Positions 13,041 to 21,914 of a DNA stretch of 64,000 bases are shown here, piece after piece. Within the stretch, counting starts at the first letter, position 1; the number at the start of each line of letters is the position of its first letter. A model generated the notes under the pieces. That model saw nothing but the letters and a program-made list of their open reading frames with translations, had not been told where the DNA came from and searched no databases. The position numbers were made by a program, and so were the translations under genes. Source of the DNA: Chloroflexota bacterium (lineage in GTDB: Bacteria; Chloroflexota; Dehalococcoidia; JACPQD01); contig JACPQD010000104.1 of the NCBI GenBank assembly GCA_016190665.1, positions 1 to 64,000 of the forward strand, read 5' to 3'.

Positions 13041-14702
13041 ATGAATAATGGCGCGCCCGCGAAGACGTCCATGAACTTGCTAGGCTTGGAACTGCATCCT
13101 AGTCCAAGATTGACCGACAGGCCGCAGTTGTTGCCGGACTTGGGCATCTACTATGTTGGAAACGATACTTTGCCTGTCCTTCGTAGCCACCTCAAGACGT
13201 ATCGAGTCCACGACTTATTGTCTCTCGTCTCGCAGGTCTCCAGCCTTCGTGCGTCGCGCAGAACTGGGTTTGAAGAGCGGCTGAAGAAAGCGGGAGTCGA
13301 CACTGTCTCAACTCTTCGAGACTACCAATTAGCGCTCGTCGTGCGGGTGATTCTCGAAGACGAGGATGAGGGCCAGGTCCGACACATTAAGCCTGGGCTT
13401 CGAGAACTCGTGCACTGCTGTCAGCTGACCACAAACGTCTTATGTTCAGCGGATAGGCTTGTGAGTGCGACTTCTGCCGGTGCAGGCTGGTCCCTCATCC
13501 ACCGGTTCGCCTACCAGCAATTCCCTGATCAGGAAGGCGAGAGATTCCTTCCACGCATCCTAGCTATATACAGGAAGATAGCGCCCTCGCTGTGTGAGCA
13601 TTTCGGTTTCTCACTGTCTCAAGTCTATCAGCAGAAGTATGGCCTAAACCTTGACGAATTATGGTTCTTGGGATTCGGCTTGTACAGTTGCGTAAATGCC
13701 CATCCGGGCAATACGTTCGGACCAGCAACACTCTGCCAATCAAAGGATTTCAAGAGCATAAGCCCGCCGCTCGCCAACCGCTTCTTGGACTTGGTAAGTT
13801 GCACCCCAGCGGAATACTGTTCGAGGTTGGGGGAGCCGAATACCGGCGAGCAAGGCTTCGAGCCGTACAACCTGAACCCGCTCATCAACTGGCCTCTGAT
13901 AAAGCTCGGCGATCAAGAATACGTCCTTCCGCTTCCGCGATACCTCCTATATCGAGTAAGCAGTGGAGTGTACTATGAGCTGGTCCGCGAAGACCAAGGG
14001 CGATTCGGCGGCATCCTCGGGCGAGCCTTTGAAATATATGTCGGCGACATACTCAGAGATCTTCCGGGCGTACCGGAGCTCTTGCCGGAGCAAAGCTACG
14101 AGATTGATGGCCAAAAGAACGTCTCTTGTGAGTGGATGATCGTTGATGGTGAGTCTGCAGTTCTAATCGAATGCAAGACTCGGTGTCTGAGTGCGCTTGC
14201 GAAGATAACCGGTGACCGCGAGAGAATTCGCGCAGACTTGGCTCGTCAGCACGGTGTGGCGGATGGAATAAGAAAGCTGCAGGCAGTGAAATCGGCGATT
14301 GAGCGCGGAGCGACCGGACTTGAGATGCTTGGGGGAGTCAGTCGGGTGTTCTGTCTCCTTGTGACCTTGGACGACTTCTATCTGCCGAACGGCCCGGATA
14401 TTAGAAGTATTATCGATGAAGAACTTGAGGCCCGCGGCGAAGGGCGGCTTACCTGGGACGTCCAAATTACCGACGCGGGAGGACTGGAGTGGCTAGCAGC
14501 CTTGCTAGCCAAGCCGGGCGTGCGCATTGCGGATGTGATGAAGAGAAAAGTAGACGATGTGACGTTCAGGGAATGGGACTGGAAGAATTTCGTGCCCGAA
14601 GTATCAGAAGAACTGTGTGGAGGCCCAGTAGGACCTTGGCTCAAGATATTCGACGATGTGCTCGAGGCTTTTACAGGCGAAATGGCTGAACAATTCCGGT
14701 AG
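13041..14702 (+). CDS. Orphan PD-(D/E)XK nuclease-like protein, function unknown
   Basis: A 553-residue protein I do not recognise as a named family. Residues about 365-380 read VDGESAVLIECKTR, an Asp...Glu-x-Lys pattern (Glu377, Lys379) that resembles a PD-(D/E)XK active site on a hydrophobic strand. The N-terminal 340 residues are mainly helical with no recognised motif. No methyltransferase or specificity gene is adjacent, so a restriction role is not shown; it could be a solitary defence nuclease. It is the only plus-strand gene for tens of kb, its DNA is visibly less GC-rich than its neighbours, and it sits beside a VapBC module, all of which suggest horizontal acquisition. Confidence 0.55.
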   Translation: MNNGAPAKTSMNLLGLELHPSPRLTDRPQLLPDLGIYYVGNDTLPVLRSHLKTYRVHDLLSLVSQVSSLRASRRTGFEERLKKAGVDTVSTLRDYQLALVVRVILEDEDEGQVRHIKPGLRELVHCCQLTTNVLCSADRLVSATSAGAGWSLIHRFAYQQFPDQEGERFLPRILAIYRKIAPSLCEHFGFSLSQVYQQKYGLNLDELWFLGFGLYSCVNAHPGNTFGPATLCQSKDFKSISPPLANRFLDLVSCTPAEYCSRLGEPNTGEQGFEPYNLNPLINWPLIKLGDQEYVLPLPRYLLYRVSSGVYYELVREDQGRFGGILGRAFEIYVGDILRDLPGVPELLPEQSYEIDGQKNVSCEWMIVDGESAVLIECKTRCLSALAKITGDRERIRADLARQHGVADGIRKLQAVKSAIERGATGLEMLGGVSRVFCLLVTLDDFYLPNGPDIRSIIDEELEARGEGRLTWDVQITDAGGLEWLAALLAKPGVRIADVMKRKVDDVTFREWDWKNFVPEVSEELCGGPVGPWLKIFDDVLEAFTGEMAEQFR

Positions 14703-14758
14703 CAGCTCACGAGGATCGCGGAAGTCCGGGAACGAGGAAAAGGATACCTCGCGGACTT

Positions 14759-15157
14759 CTATGCCTTGAGTACCTTGAGTCCGGCGCATACTTCGATTAT
14801 GTCGAAATCGCTGTCCTTGTGAAGAAGGACCAGGTCCTTTTCCATGCAGATCGCGGCAATGATGCAATCAACCGTCCTCCTTAGCGTCTTGCCCTTCTTC
14901 CTGCAATTCCTGTAGACCTGTGCCGCTGCCAGGTATGTCTCAGTGCCTTCAGGTCTCTGGAGGGGGAATTCCAGCAGGTAGTCCTTCACCTTCCGAAAAT
15001 CCTTGTCTTCCCTTATGCCTTGCAGGACTTCAGCCAGGACTATCTCCGTGATGGAGACATCCTCTTCCTCGTCTATGAGCCTGTGGAGCGTACGTCGCTC
15101 GGTGGAGTCCACGCCTCTGAGAAAATCAATCCAAACGCTGGTATCTGCCAGGATCAT
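14759..15157 (-). CDS. vapC: VapC-type PIN-domain toxin
   Basis: A 132-residue PIN-domain ribonuclease, the toxin half of a type II module. MILADTSVWIDFLRG gives the first catalytic Asp (residue 5); a central acidic Glu lies in ITEIVLAEVLQGI, and later acidic residues are in RTVDCIIAAICME and HKDSDFDII. VapC toxins typically cleave tRNA or rRNA. Its ATG overlaps the vapB stop (ATGA), so the two are translationally coupled. The length is normal and nothing looks broken. Confidence 0.88.
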   Translation of the reverse strand: MILADTSVWIDFLRGVDSTERRTLHRLIDEEEDVSITEIVLAEVLQGIREDKDFRKVKDYLLEFPLQRPEGTETYLAAAQVYRNCRKKGKTLRRTVDCIIAAICMEKDLVLLHKDSDFDIIEVCAGLKVLKA

Positions 15158-15354
15158 ACTCTGCTCTTCCTCATCTTAGAGAGATTGCCCACCCATTGCA
15201 CCTTGCCCTCGAGCGCCAGGATCCTCTTTCTCCTCGCCTTGCTCACGAGTTCCTTGAGGGCAAGGTTCACCAGTTCCTTCTTCGTTCTTGCGTGGGTGAG
15301 CTTCATGGCCTCATCGACCAGGTCTTCATTAAGTTCGATATTTGTTCTTAACAC
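15154..15354 (-). CDS. vapB: VapB-type antitoxin
   Basis: A small antitoxin of about 66 residues. The ORF track begins further upstream, but the VapB family starts at (M)RTNIELxxxLV. Here a GTG at 15354 gives VLRTNIELNEDLVDEAM, with AAGGAGG 8 nt before it, so I chose that start. The N-terminus is the ribbon-helix-helix-like DNA-binding part; the C-terminus (KVQWVGNLSKMR) is the toxin-binding tail. It probably represses its own promoter through the inverted repeat just upstream. Confidence 0.85.
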   Translation of the reverse strand: MLRTNIELNEDLVDEAMKLTHARTKKELVNLALKELVSKARRKRILALEGKVQWVGNLSKMRKSRV

Positions 15355-15374
15355 GCCAGCATCCTCCTTCATGT

Positions 15375-15406
15375 CATACACAAAACATAGCATATTTGTG
15401 TGTATG
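15375..15406 (-). promoter_or_regulatory. Inverted repeat upstream of vapB (candidate operator)
   Basis: Arms CATACACAAA and TTTGTGTGTATG flank an A/T-rich centre about 20-50 bp upstream of the vapB GTG. Position and symmetry fit autoregulation by the VapBC complex. A second tight inverted repeat (AGACCGG-T-CCGGTCT, 15421-15435) lies just beyond. Confidence 0.5.
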
Positions 15407-15495
15407 GGGCAAAACGAAAGAGACCGGTCCGGTCTTACCCCTTCTCTTCAGACCGAGGAGGTTTCGAAAACCTCGTCGGTCTCAGCGTATCTCCG

Positions 15496-17709
15496 CTACT
15501 TGAACTTCACCAGACAGCTCTCCCGGATATCCTCCGCAGGCTGCAGCGCCGTGTTGATCTTGAGGCGGAGGTCGCAGCGGAAGCAGCGCGCCGCCTGGCG
15601 TTTGGCCCGTTCCTCGGTCATGGCCAGCTTGACCTCCTTGAAGCCTTGAAGCCTCTCGGCCAGAGGGATCAACTCTCCCTCCTCACGCTCCCATTTGTCG
15701 AAGTCCTCGTCGGCGACGAGCAGGGGGCTGAATTCCTCCACGGGCACCAGGGTCTCCTCGATATTCCCGTCGCCGCCCAGGTATTTGTCCACAGAGCTGG
15801 CTGCCTTCCGGGCAGCGGCGATGGCCTCGATAACCGAGGCCGGGCCGGTAACGGCGTCACCGGCGGCGAAGACGCCCTTCACGCTGGTCTGCAGGGTCTT
15901 CTCATCCACACCGAGCCTGTTGCCCCTTCCTGTCTTCACGCCGAACTCTTTCGGCACATCCGGCGCCTGGCCTATGGAGGCAATCACCGAGTCGAACTCG
16001 GTCATGTACTCGCTTCCCTTGACCGGCTCGGGGCTCCGGCGGCCGCTGGCGTCCGGCGCGCCCAGCCTCATGCGGATGCATTCCAGGCCCAGTTTGCCGT
16101 TCTGCGGGACGATCTTTGAGGGCGCCGCCAGGAACTCGATCTTGATGCCCTCCTGCAGGGCGTCCTCTATCTCCTCCTCCGCGGCGGGCATCTCGGCGCG
16201 GGTACGCCGGTAGATGATGGACACTTCCTTCGCGCCCACGCGCAAGGCCACGCGGGCGCTATCGATAGCGGAGTTGCCGCCGCCGATGACGGCCACCTTG
16301 TCGCCGGTCTTCACCGCCTTGCCCAGGTTGACTTCTCTCAGGAAGGAGGCGCCATCCATCACTCCAGGGAGGTCCTCCCCCTCCACGCCCATCTTCATGC
16401 CCTGGTGAGCGCCGATGGCCAGCACCGCGGCGTCGAAGCCCTGCTTCATTAAGGTATCCACGGACTCGATCTTGCTATTGGTCTTGATATCCACCCCGAC
16501 CTCGCGGATGAGATCGACTTCATACTTGAGAATGTCCCTGGGCAAGCGGTACTCCGGTATGCCGTAGCGCATCATGCCTCCGCACTCAGGCAGCGCCTCG
16601 AACACGGTCACCGCATGCCCTTTCTTGGCCAGATAGAAGGCCGCCGTCAGCCCGCCTGGGCCGGCGCCCACGACCGCCACTTTCTTGCCCGTGGGCGGAG
16701 CTACCTTCGAATAATGCTTCCAGCTTTCATTGCCCAGGTCGGCGCAGACCCGCTTGAGTTCCTTGATGGCGATAGGCTCATTTAGCACGTCGCGGCGGCA
16801 GCTTTGCTCGCAGAAATGGACGCACACGCGACCCAGCGAGCCCGGGAAGGGTATCTTCTCGCGGTTGACGGCCAGAGCCTCGCTGTACCTGCCCTGAGCT
16901 ATGTAGTAAAGGTATCTGGGGATGTCTATGTGGGCCGGGCAAGCATCGCGGCAGGGCACCACATAGGCTTCGCCCCTCGCGTAGATGGTCTGATATGGCT
17001 TCTTGTCCATGATGGCGGCCACGGGGCACACCTCGACGCAGGCGAAACAGAACTTGCAGCCCGAGTCCTGGGTGGAGCCGCCCTTGACGGTCATCACCTC
17101 CGTGGGCTTTTCATCCATGTCGAACTTGTAGACGCCGATCCCCCTCAAATCGCGACAGGCGCGGATGCAGCGGCCGCAGACGATGCAGTAGTTGTAGTCG
17201 CGATCGTAATACGGGTTGTCTTTGAAGATATCGTACCCTTTGAAGCGGTAGGGGATCTCTTCCTTGACAGTGCACATATAGTCGGCGGCCTTCTGCAGCT
17301 CGCAATGATAGTTCTTGTTGCAATAAACGCAGTGTTGCGTTACCGCGGTAGTGCGCAGGCATATGTCGGAGGGCCCGCATCTGACCTTGCGCCAGCACGT
17401 GAGGCAATCGTGGGGATGTTCCGCCAGGATATGGTGCAAAGCCTGGCGTCGCAGGTTCTGGACGGCGGGCGTCTCCGAGTTGACGGCCATGCCGTCCGCC
17501 GCAGGGACCATGCAGGACAGGGGGAAATCGTCCCGACCCTCGATCTCTACCACGCAAAGGCCGCAGACGCCGGCGGGCGCCAGGTCCGGGTGGTCGCAAA
17601 GGCCGGGGATGTATATCCCGGTCTCCTGGGCCGCGCGGAGAACGGTAGTCCCTGCCTGGGTCCTCACCTCCCGGCCATTGATCTTGAAAACTATTTCATT
17701 TCCTGCCAT
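15496..17709 (-). CDS. Multi-cluster Fe-S/FAD oxidoreductase (NuoG-like N-terminus fused to GltD-like NAD(P)H module)
   Basis: A 737-residue cytoplasmic electron-transfer protein. The order is: 2Fe-2S ferredoxin (about 1-75; GLCDHPDLAPAGVCGLC), NuoG-type His/Cys cluster region (80-140; HDCLTCWRKVRC and CVYCNKNYHC), two 4Fe-4S motifs (CIVCGRCIRAC and CKFCFACVEVC, 170-235), then a GltD-like half. The last has its own cysteines (CRDACPAH; CVHFCEQSC), an FAD site VAVVGAGPGGLTAAF, an NAD(P) site KVAVIGGGNSAIDSA and GVFAAGDAVTGP. Such proteins pass electrons between NAD(P)H and partner dehydrogenases or ferredoxin. It lies downstream of the E1 genes on the same strand and may act as their electron outlet, since no E2/E3 is present. 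RBS AAAGGA supports the start. Confidence 0.85.
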   Translation of the reverse strand: MAGNEIVFKINGREVRTQAGTTVLRAAQETGIYIPGLCDHPDLAPAGVCGLCVVEIEGRDDFPLSCMVPAADGMAVNSETPAVQNLRRQALHHILAEHPHDCLTCWRKVRCGPSDICLRTTAVTQHCVYCNKNYHCELQKAADYMCTVKEEIPYRFKGYDIFKDNPYYDRDYNYCIVCGRCIRACRDLRGIGVYKFDMDEKPTEVMTVKGGSTQDSGCKFCFACVEVCPVAAIMDKKPYQTIYARGEAYVVPCRDACPAHIDIPRYLYYIAQGRYSEALAVNREKIPFPGSLGRVCVHFCEQSCRRDVLNEPIAIKELKRVCADLGNESWKHYSKVAPPTGKKVAVVGAGPGGLTAAFYLAKKGHAVTVFEALPECGGMMRYGIPEYRLPRDILKYEVDLIREVGVDIKTNSKIESVDTLMKQGFDAAVLAIGAHQGMKMGVEGEDLPGVMDGASFLREVNLGKAVKTGDKVAVIGGGNSAIDSARVALRVGAKEVSIIYRRTRAEMPAAEEEIEDALQEGIKIEFLAAPSKIVPQNGKLGLECIRMRLGAPDASGRRSPEPVKGSEYMTEFDSVIASIGQAPDVPKEFGVKTGRGNRLGVDEKTLQTSVKGVFAAGDAVTGPASVIEAIAAARKAASSVDKYLGGDGNIEETLVPVEEFSPLLVADEDFDKWEREEGELIPLAERLQGFKEVKLAMTEERAKRQAARCFRCDLRLKINTALQPAEDIRESCLVKFK

Positions 17710-18020
17710 CTACACAGTCCTTTCCCTCGATTTCGCTCTCTAGGGTCGAGGCAGCAAGAGCGGGTGTTCTTGCCCGATGAGTTGAGGCTGTCACGCCTCG
17801 GAACGTCAGAAAGGCCGAGCATATAGCTCGGCCTTCTTCAATTTCCGCGACTTACGTCCACCTCATGAGCCGGTTGCACGACATAATCATTTAGCCCTTT
17901 GCACGGGATCTCTGCGCGAACATCGAACGTCAGAAACCAAGGAATTGATTATATCAGCAAGTTATTGATGGTGCAATCTCTGGCGAATGGTAAATCTACC
18001 TTTGGAAACGATGTCCACAA
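17710..18020. other. 311-bp intergenic region between E1 beta and the oxidoreductase
   Basis: It contains the strong hairpin listed separately, two weaker hairpins (GAGGC/GCCTC near 17783 and CGGG/CCCG near 17761), and a repeated 11-mer GAACGTCAGAA on both sides of the hairpin. It could hold a separate promoter for the oxidoreductase; I cannot assign one with confidence. Confidence 0.4.
17811..17835 (-). terminator. Perfect 10-bp stem-loop, terminator-like
   Basis: AAGGCCGAGC-ATATA-GCTCGGCCTT is a perfect 10-bp stem with a 5-nt loop. On the minus strand it is followed by a short TTTCT. It lies about 185 bp downstream of the E1 beta stop and upstream of the oxidoreductase start, so it may separate the two transcripts. 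Confidence 0.55.
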
Positions 18021-18977
18021 CTATCGCAGTACCTTCCTCACCGCTGCCAGCACCTTCTCTTTGTTGGGCAGAACGAACTTCTCCATAGGTGGGCTGTAGG
18101 GTATGGGTACATCGGGCGCGCAGACCCGCAGAGGCGGGGCTTTTAAGCGCTTGAAGGTCGGGGCATCCTCCACCACAACAGAGATAACCTCAGCGGCCGC
18201 TCCGGCGGTCTGGCAGGCCTCATCGATGACCACCAGCCTCCCCGTCTTGGCCACTGAAGCGCGGATGGACGCCTTGTCCATGGGAATCAGCGTCCGCGGG
18301 TCCAGGACCTCGACGGATATGCCTTCTTTCCCCAGCTCCTGTGCCGCCTCCAGCGCTGCATAGAGCATGTGAGACAGTGCTACGACGGTAACGTCCGTCC
18401 CCTGTCTCTTCACCTCCACATTGCCGAAAGGGACGGTGTATTCTTCCTCTGGCACCGGGCCTTTGATCTTAGAGAGGGCCCAGTGCTCGAAGGAAAGCAC
18501 CGGGTTATTGTCTCTGATAGCCGCCTTCAACAAGCCTTTCATGTCATAAGGAGTGGCCGGCAGGATGACTTTCAGGCCGGGGATGTTCATGAACATGGCA
18601 TAGGGGCTCATGGAATGCTGGGCCGCCATGGACATCCCGCCGCCCACCCATAACCGGTAGACTATCGGGAACCGGGCCTGCCCGCCACACATATACGTTA
18701 TCTTCGCAGCCTGATTGATGAACTGGTCCATAGCCACAAACATGAAGGTGGACCAGCGCACATTCACAATCGGCCTGAAGCCAGAGCCAGCCAGGCCGAT
18801 AGCGGCCCCTACATAGGCCGATTCAGAGATGGGAGTCGTCCTCACCCGGTCGGAGCCGAACCGCTTCTGCAAGTCCCCTGGCGCGTCAGTAGACAGGTGT
18901 ACCAGCCTGTCGTCGCGGAGGAATTCCTCCTGCAAAGCCTCGTTGGCCGCCTCTGCGTAGGTTATCTCTCGCGTCAT
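18021..18977 (-). CDS. Thiamine-diphosphate dehydrogenase E1 beta subunit (AcoB/PdhB type)
   Basis: A 318-residue beta subunit of the heterotetrameric 2-oxoacid/acetoin dehydrogenase E1 family. Family landmarks include ITYAEAANEALQEE, SESAYVGAAIGLAGSGFRPIV, FIFxxDQ-like VAMDQFINQAAKI and the C-terminal RTLIPMDKASIRASVAKTGRLVVIDEA. Together with the alpha subunit it decarboxylates a 2-oxoacid or cleaves acetoin with TPP. The alpha subunit lies 12 bp upstream. Substrate cannot be read from sequence; acetoin, pyruvate or a branched 2-oxoacid are all possible. Confidence 0.88.
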   Translation of the reverse strand: MTREITYAEAANEALQEEFLRDDRLVHLSTDAPGDLQKRFGSDRVRTTPISESAYVGAAIGLAGSGFRPIVNVRWSTFMFVAMDQFINQAAKITYMCGGQARFPIVYRLWVGGGMSMAAQHSMSPYAMFMNIPGLKVILPATPYDMKGLLKAAIRDNNPVLSFEHWALSKIKGPVPEEEYTVPFGNVEVKRQGTDVTVVALSHMLYAALEAAQELGKEGISVEVLDPRTLIPMDKASIRASVAKTGRLVVIDEACQTAGAAAEVISVVVEDAPTFKRLKAPPLRVCAPDVPIPYSPPMEKFVLPNKEKVLAAVRKVLR

Positions 18978-18989
18978 CTCATCTCCCCG

Positions 18990-19955
18990 CTATTGAGAGA
19001 ATACGCCTTCCAAGGCGTCCTGAGGCTCCGGCCACGGGCTGTGCTCGGCGAAACTGACCGCCCCGGCTATCTGGGCCTGCACACTTTGATCAATGGCGTC
19101 CAATTCCGCCTGGGTGACCGTCCCATCGTCCCGCAGCTTACGCTCCAGACGAACAATCGGGCATCGCTTCTTCCACTCGGCTATCTCATCGGCGGGCCGA
19201 AAGTCGGCGAAAGCCCCTGATTCCGCGTGGGCATGCCAACGATAGGTCTTGCACTCAAGAAAACTGGGGCCCTCTCTCGCCCTCGCCCTTGCCACAGCCT
19301 CGTGGGCCGCCTCATGCACGGCCAGAACATCGTTCCCATCGAGGACAACGCCGGGCACAGCGTAGGCCCGCGCCCGTTCCGCTATGTCCTTTATCGGTAT
19401 AGCATACTTGGCTGGAGTTACCGAGCCGTAGAGGTTATTCTCGCAAACGAAGACGATGGGCAACTTCCAGATGGAGGCCAGGTTTACCGCTTCGTGAAAG
19501 GCGCCCTCCTGACAGGCGCCATCGCCGAAGAAGGAAACCGCCACCCTGTCCCCACCCTCCAGTTGCGCGGCCATGGCGGCGCCCACAGCTATGGGGAGGC
19601 CGGCGCCCACAATTCCGTTGGCCCCCAGCATGCCCACGCCGAAATCGGCGATATGCATCGAGCCGCCCTTCCCCTTGCAATAGCCGGTTTTCCTCCCATA
19701 GAGCTCGGCCATCATGCGTTCGATGCCGGCGCCCTTGGCGATGCAGTGGCCGTGCCCCCGATGCGTGCTGACAATGCGGTCGTCAACCCTCAGGTTGGCG
19801 CAAACTCCCGCGGCTACCGCCTCCTGACCGATGTAGGAGTGGACCAGGCCCGGTATCACATGATTCGCGTAGTCCTGAGCCACCCTTTCCTCGAAGCGGC
19901 GGATGGTCAACATGGTGGTGTAGATCTGGAGGATTTCTGCTTTTTGCACGGCCAT
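18990..19955 (-). CDS. Thiamine-diphosphate dehydrogenase E1 alpha subunit (AcoA/PdhA type)
   Basis: A 321-residue alpha subunit. The ORF is longer, but MAVQKAEILQIYTTMLTIRRFEE at 19955 is the natural family start, with AGGAAGG directly before it. The TPP-binding motif is visible as FGDGACQEGAFHEAVNLASIWKLPIVFVCENN (GDG...N). GQEAVAAGVCANL and the RGHGHCIAKGA stretch complete the site. No E2 acyltransferase or lipoamide dehydrogenase follows. This is unusual for AcoAB/PdhAB operons and leaves the electron and acyl acceptors open; the Fe-S oxidoreductase downstream is the only candidate partner here. Confidence 0.88.
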   Translation of the reverse strand: MAVQKAEILQIYTTMLTIRRFEERVAQDYANHVIPGLVHSYIGQEAVAAGVCANLRVDDRIVSTHRGHGHCIAKGAGIERMMAELYGRKTGYCKGKGGSMHIADFGVGMLGANGIVGAGLPIAVGAAMAAQLEGGDRVAVSFFGDGACQEGAFHEAVNLASIWKLPIVFVCENNLYGSVTPAKYAIPIKDIAERARAYAVPGVVLDGNDVLAVHEAAHEAVARARAREGPSFLECKTYRWHAHAESGAFADFRPADEIAEWKKRCPIVRLERKLRDDGTVTQAELDAIDQSVQAQIAGAVSFAEHSPWPEPQDALEGVFSQ

Positions 19956-19994
19956 CCTTCCTGGTAGTGGCAGGGTGGGTGAAGCAGCCTGCCG

Positions 19995-20021
19995 CTTCGA
20001 CAAGCTCAGGGCAAGCTCTGA
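19995..20021. repeat. Short CTTCGACAAGCTCAGGGCAAGC-type intergenic repeat fragment
   Basis: Within the 236-bp gap upstream of the E1 alpha gene, CTTCGACAAGCTCAGG followed by GCAAGCTCTGAG resembles a dispersed TGAGCTTGTCGAAG-type repeat seen between genes in many bacteria. The rest of the gap has a GCGGGAAG-like purine run near 20150-20190 and no gene. Confidence 0.4.
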
Positions 20022-20191
20022 GCGCAGCCAAAGGGAAGCGCAACCCACCGGTGAGAAATGCTGATTATCGGCGGTGATGGCAGGCCGTCAGTATTTCATC
20101 GGGACGCCCCGGGACTCTCAGGCGGACGGCCCATCCATTTGATCTACGCCCGCGCTTTTCCCGCTTCCTTCTCCCTGCTCCTCGCTTCTCC

Positions 20192-21874
20192 CTACCTGGC
20201 TATCCACACGTCCTCGAACTTGTGGTTCGTGTAAACGCTCTTGCCTGGGCTCCAGTCTCTGAACCCGGGCCACCAGACGGCCCGGCGCCCTCCCCAGGTG
20301 ATAACGGACCTGGGGGCCTCGCTATGGATTATCCTCTGCATCTCCCAGAGACTTTCCTTGCGCTTTGCAGCGTCTAACATGGCGCTCTGAAGCTGATAGA
20401 GCTGATCAAACCTGGGGCTGCTCCATTTGCCGTAGTTCTTAGCGGTTCCGGTCAGGTAGTATTCGCCCAGAATTACGTCTGGGTCGTCGTGGCCGCTGGC
20501 GTCGGCGAAGACGGCTGCCTCGAAGGCCCCCTTAAAGAGCCGCTCTTTGGAGACGGTTAACTCCAGCACCTGCACCTCAGCCGTGACGCCCAGCTTCGTC
20601 AACTGGTCTTTGCTGAACTCAGCAGCCTCTTTGGCATGGATGCTGCTGCTCGTCATAATCGCGGTCTTGAACCCCTGGGCGAAACCGGCATCTGCGAGCA
20701 GCTTCTTGGCCTCCGCCACGTCCTGGTCCTTGGGTTTTCTGAAGCCGGGCATCGACATCAGCTCTTTCTCGGGAAGGGCCCAGGGCGAACCCGGCAGCAC
20801 ATAGCCGTACCCGGGAAAGTGGCTGCCCGCGCGCACTACCTTGCCCCCCGCCTCGCGGTCGAGAAGGGTGCTGACGGCCTTTCTTACACGGACGTCGCTC
20901 CAGGGGGCCACTTGAGTATTGGGTATGAAGGAGGTCATGCTGGTCTGTGTCCTGTCCTGAACGATGAGCTTTGGCTCCGCTTCTTTGAGGGCTTTCGCCT
21001 GGATGGCAGTCAGTTCGGCAGCCAGGGGCAAGAGGAGGACCTGTTTGGTGCGGAGGGCGCTGATCCGGGACATCTCGTCGAGGACAATGTAGAAGGTTAT
21101 GCCATCGAGGTAGGGTCGGCCCTTCATAAAGTAGCTGGGGTTCTTCACCACCTTGAAGGACACTCCCTCGGTATAGCTCTGGAATTTGAAGGGCCCGGAG
21201 CCCATGACGTCCCTTTTCATATCCCCCTTCCTCTTGATGACCTCAGGGGCGAACACATAGTTGAAGGGCAGGGCCATGAGCTGCAAGAAAGATGCCTGCG
21301 GGCTTTTCAGGGTTATCTTCACCGTCAACGGGTCGGGGGCTTCTATCTTGTCCACGGCTCGATAAAGCTCCTTGCGGGCAGAGAGCATCCCCGTCGGTGG
21401 GAAGATGATGCGGTCCAGATTGAACTTGACGTCGGCGGAGGTAAGCGAGGCGCCATCGTGGAACTTCACCCCTTCATGCAGGCGGAAGGTATAGGTCAGG
21501 GAATCGGGCGATACGTCCCACTTGTTGGCCAGGTCGCCAATGACCTTGTCTTCGTCCTTCGGGTCGTTTTGCACCAGCATGCTGTAGGCGGAGGTGAGGG
21601 GAAGCTGCATGGCGATGGTGGTGTCCTGGTGCATGTCGAAGTGGGGGACGGCGAGCCGGCTGGTGGTCGTCAATGTGCCCCCGTAGCGGGATTGTTCGGC
21701 GGCGGGTTTTGGTGTTGCCTGGGGCGCGCCCGCTGCGGGGGCGGTGGGCGCTCCAGCAGGCGCCTGGGCCGGTTGCTTCGGGCTCGCGGGAGGGGCCGCC
21801 GCAGGGGCGCAGCCCGCGAGTAGCCCGATGACGGCGGCCAGGCTGATAAATGAGAACGAGAGCTTCCTAGTCAT
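20192..21874 (-). CDS. Family-5 extracellular solute-binding lipoprotein (SBP copy 1)
   Basis: A 560-residue DppA/OppA-like substrate-binding protein. I chose ATG at 21874 because AGGAGG precedes it and it gives a compact lipoprotein signal ending LLAGC (Cys22). A Pro/Ala-rich linker follows, then YGGTLTTTSRLAVPHFDMHQ and the family signature YTFRLHEGVKFHDGASLTSADVKF. The C-terminus HKFEDVWIAR is the recurring ending of this cluster's SBPs. It should be membrane-anchored and bind an organic solute, not necessarily a peptide. No dpp/opp permease or ATPase is in the window. It lies about 235 bp upstream of the E1 alpha start. Confidence 0.9.
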   Translation of the reverse strand: MTRKLSFSFISLAAVIGLLAGCAPAAAPPASPKQPAQAPAGAPTAPAAGAPQATPKPAAEQSRYGGTLTTTSRLAVPHFDMHQDTTIAMQLPLTSAYSMLVQNDPKDEDKVIGDLANKWDVSPDSLTYTFRLHEGVKFHDGASLTSADVKFNLDRIIFPPTGMLSARKELYRAVDKIEAPDPLTVKITLKSPQASFLQLMALPFNYVFAPEVIKRKGDMKRDVMGSGPFKFQSYTEGVSFKVVKNPSYFMKGRPYLDGITFYIVLDEMSRISALRTKQVLLLPLAAELTAIQAKALKEAEPKLIVQDRTQTSMTSFIPNTQVAPWSDVRVRKAVSTLLDREAGGKVVRAGSHFPGYGYVLPGSPWALPEKELMSMPGFRKPKDQDVAEAKKLLADAGFAQGFKTAIMTSSSIHAKEAAEFSKDQLTKLGVTAEVQVLELTVSKERLFKGAFEAAVFADASGHDDPDVILGEYYLTGTAKNYGKWSSPRFDQLYQLQSAMLDAAKRKESLWEMQRIIHSEAPRSVITWGGRRAVWWPGFRDWSPGKSVYTNHKFEDVWIAR

Positions 21875-21914
21875 TGGTGACCTCCTGGACATTCCTGCAA
21901 CATCTCAAGCCCCC

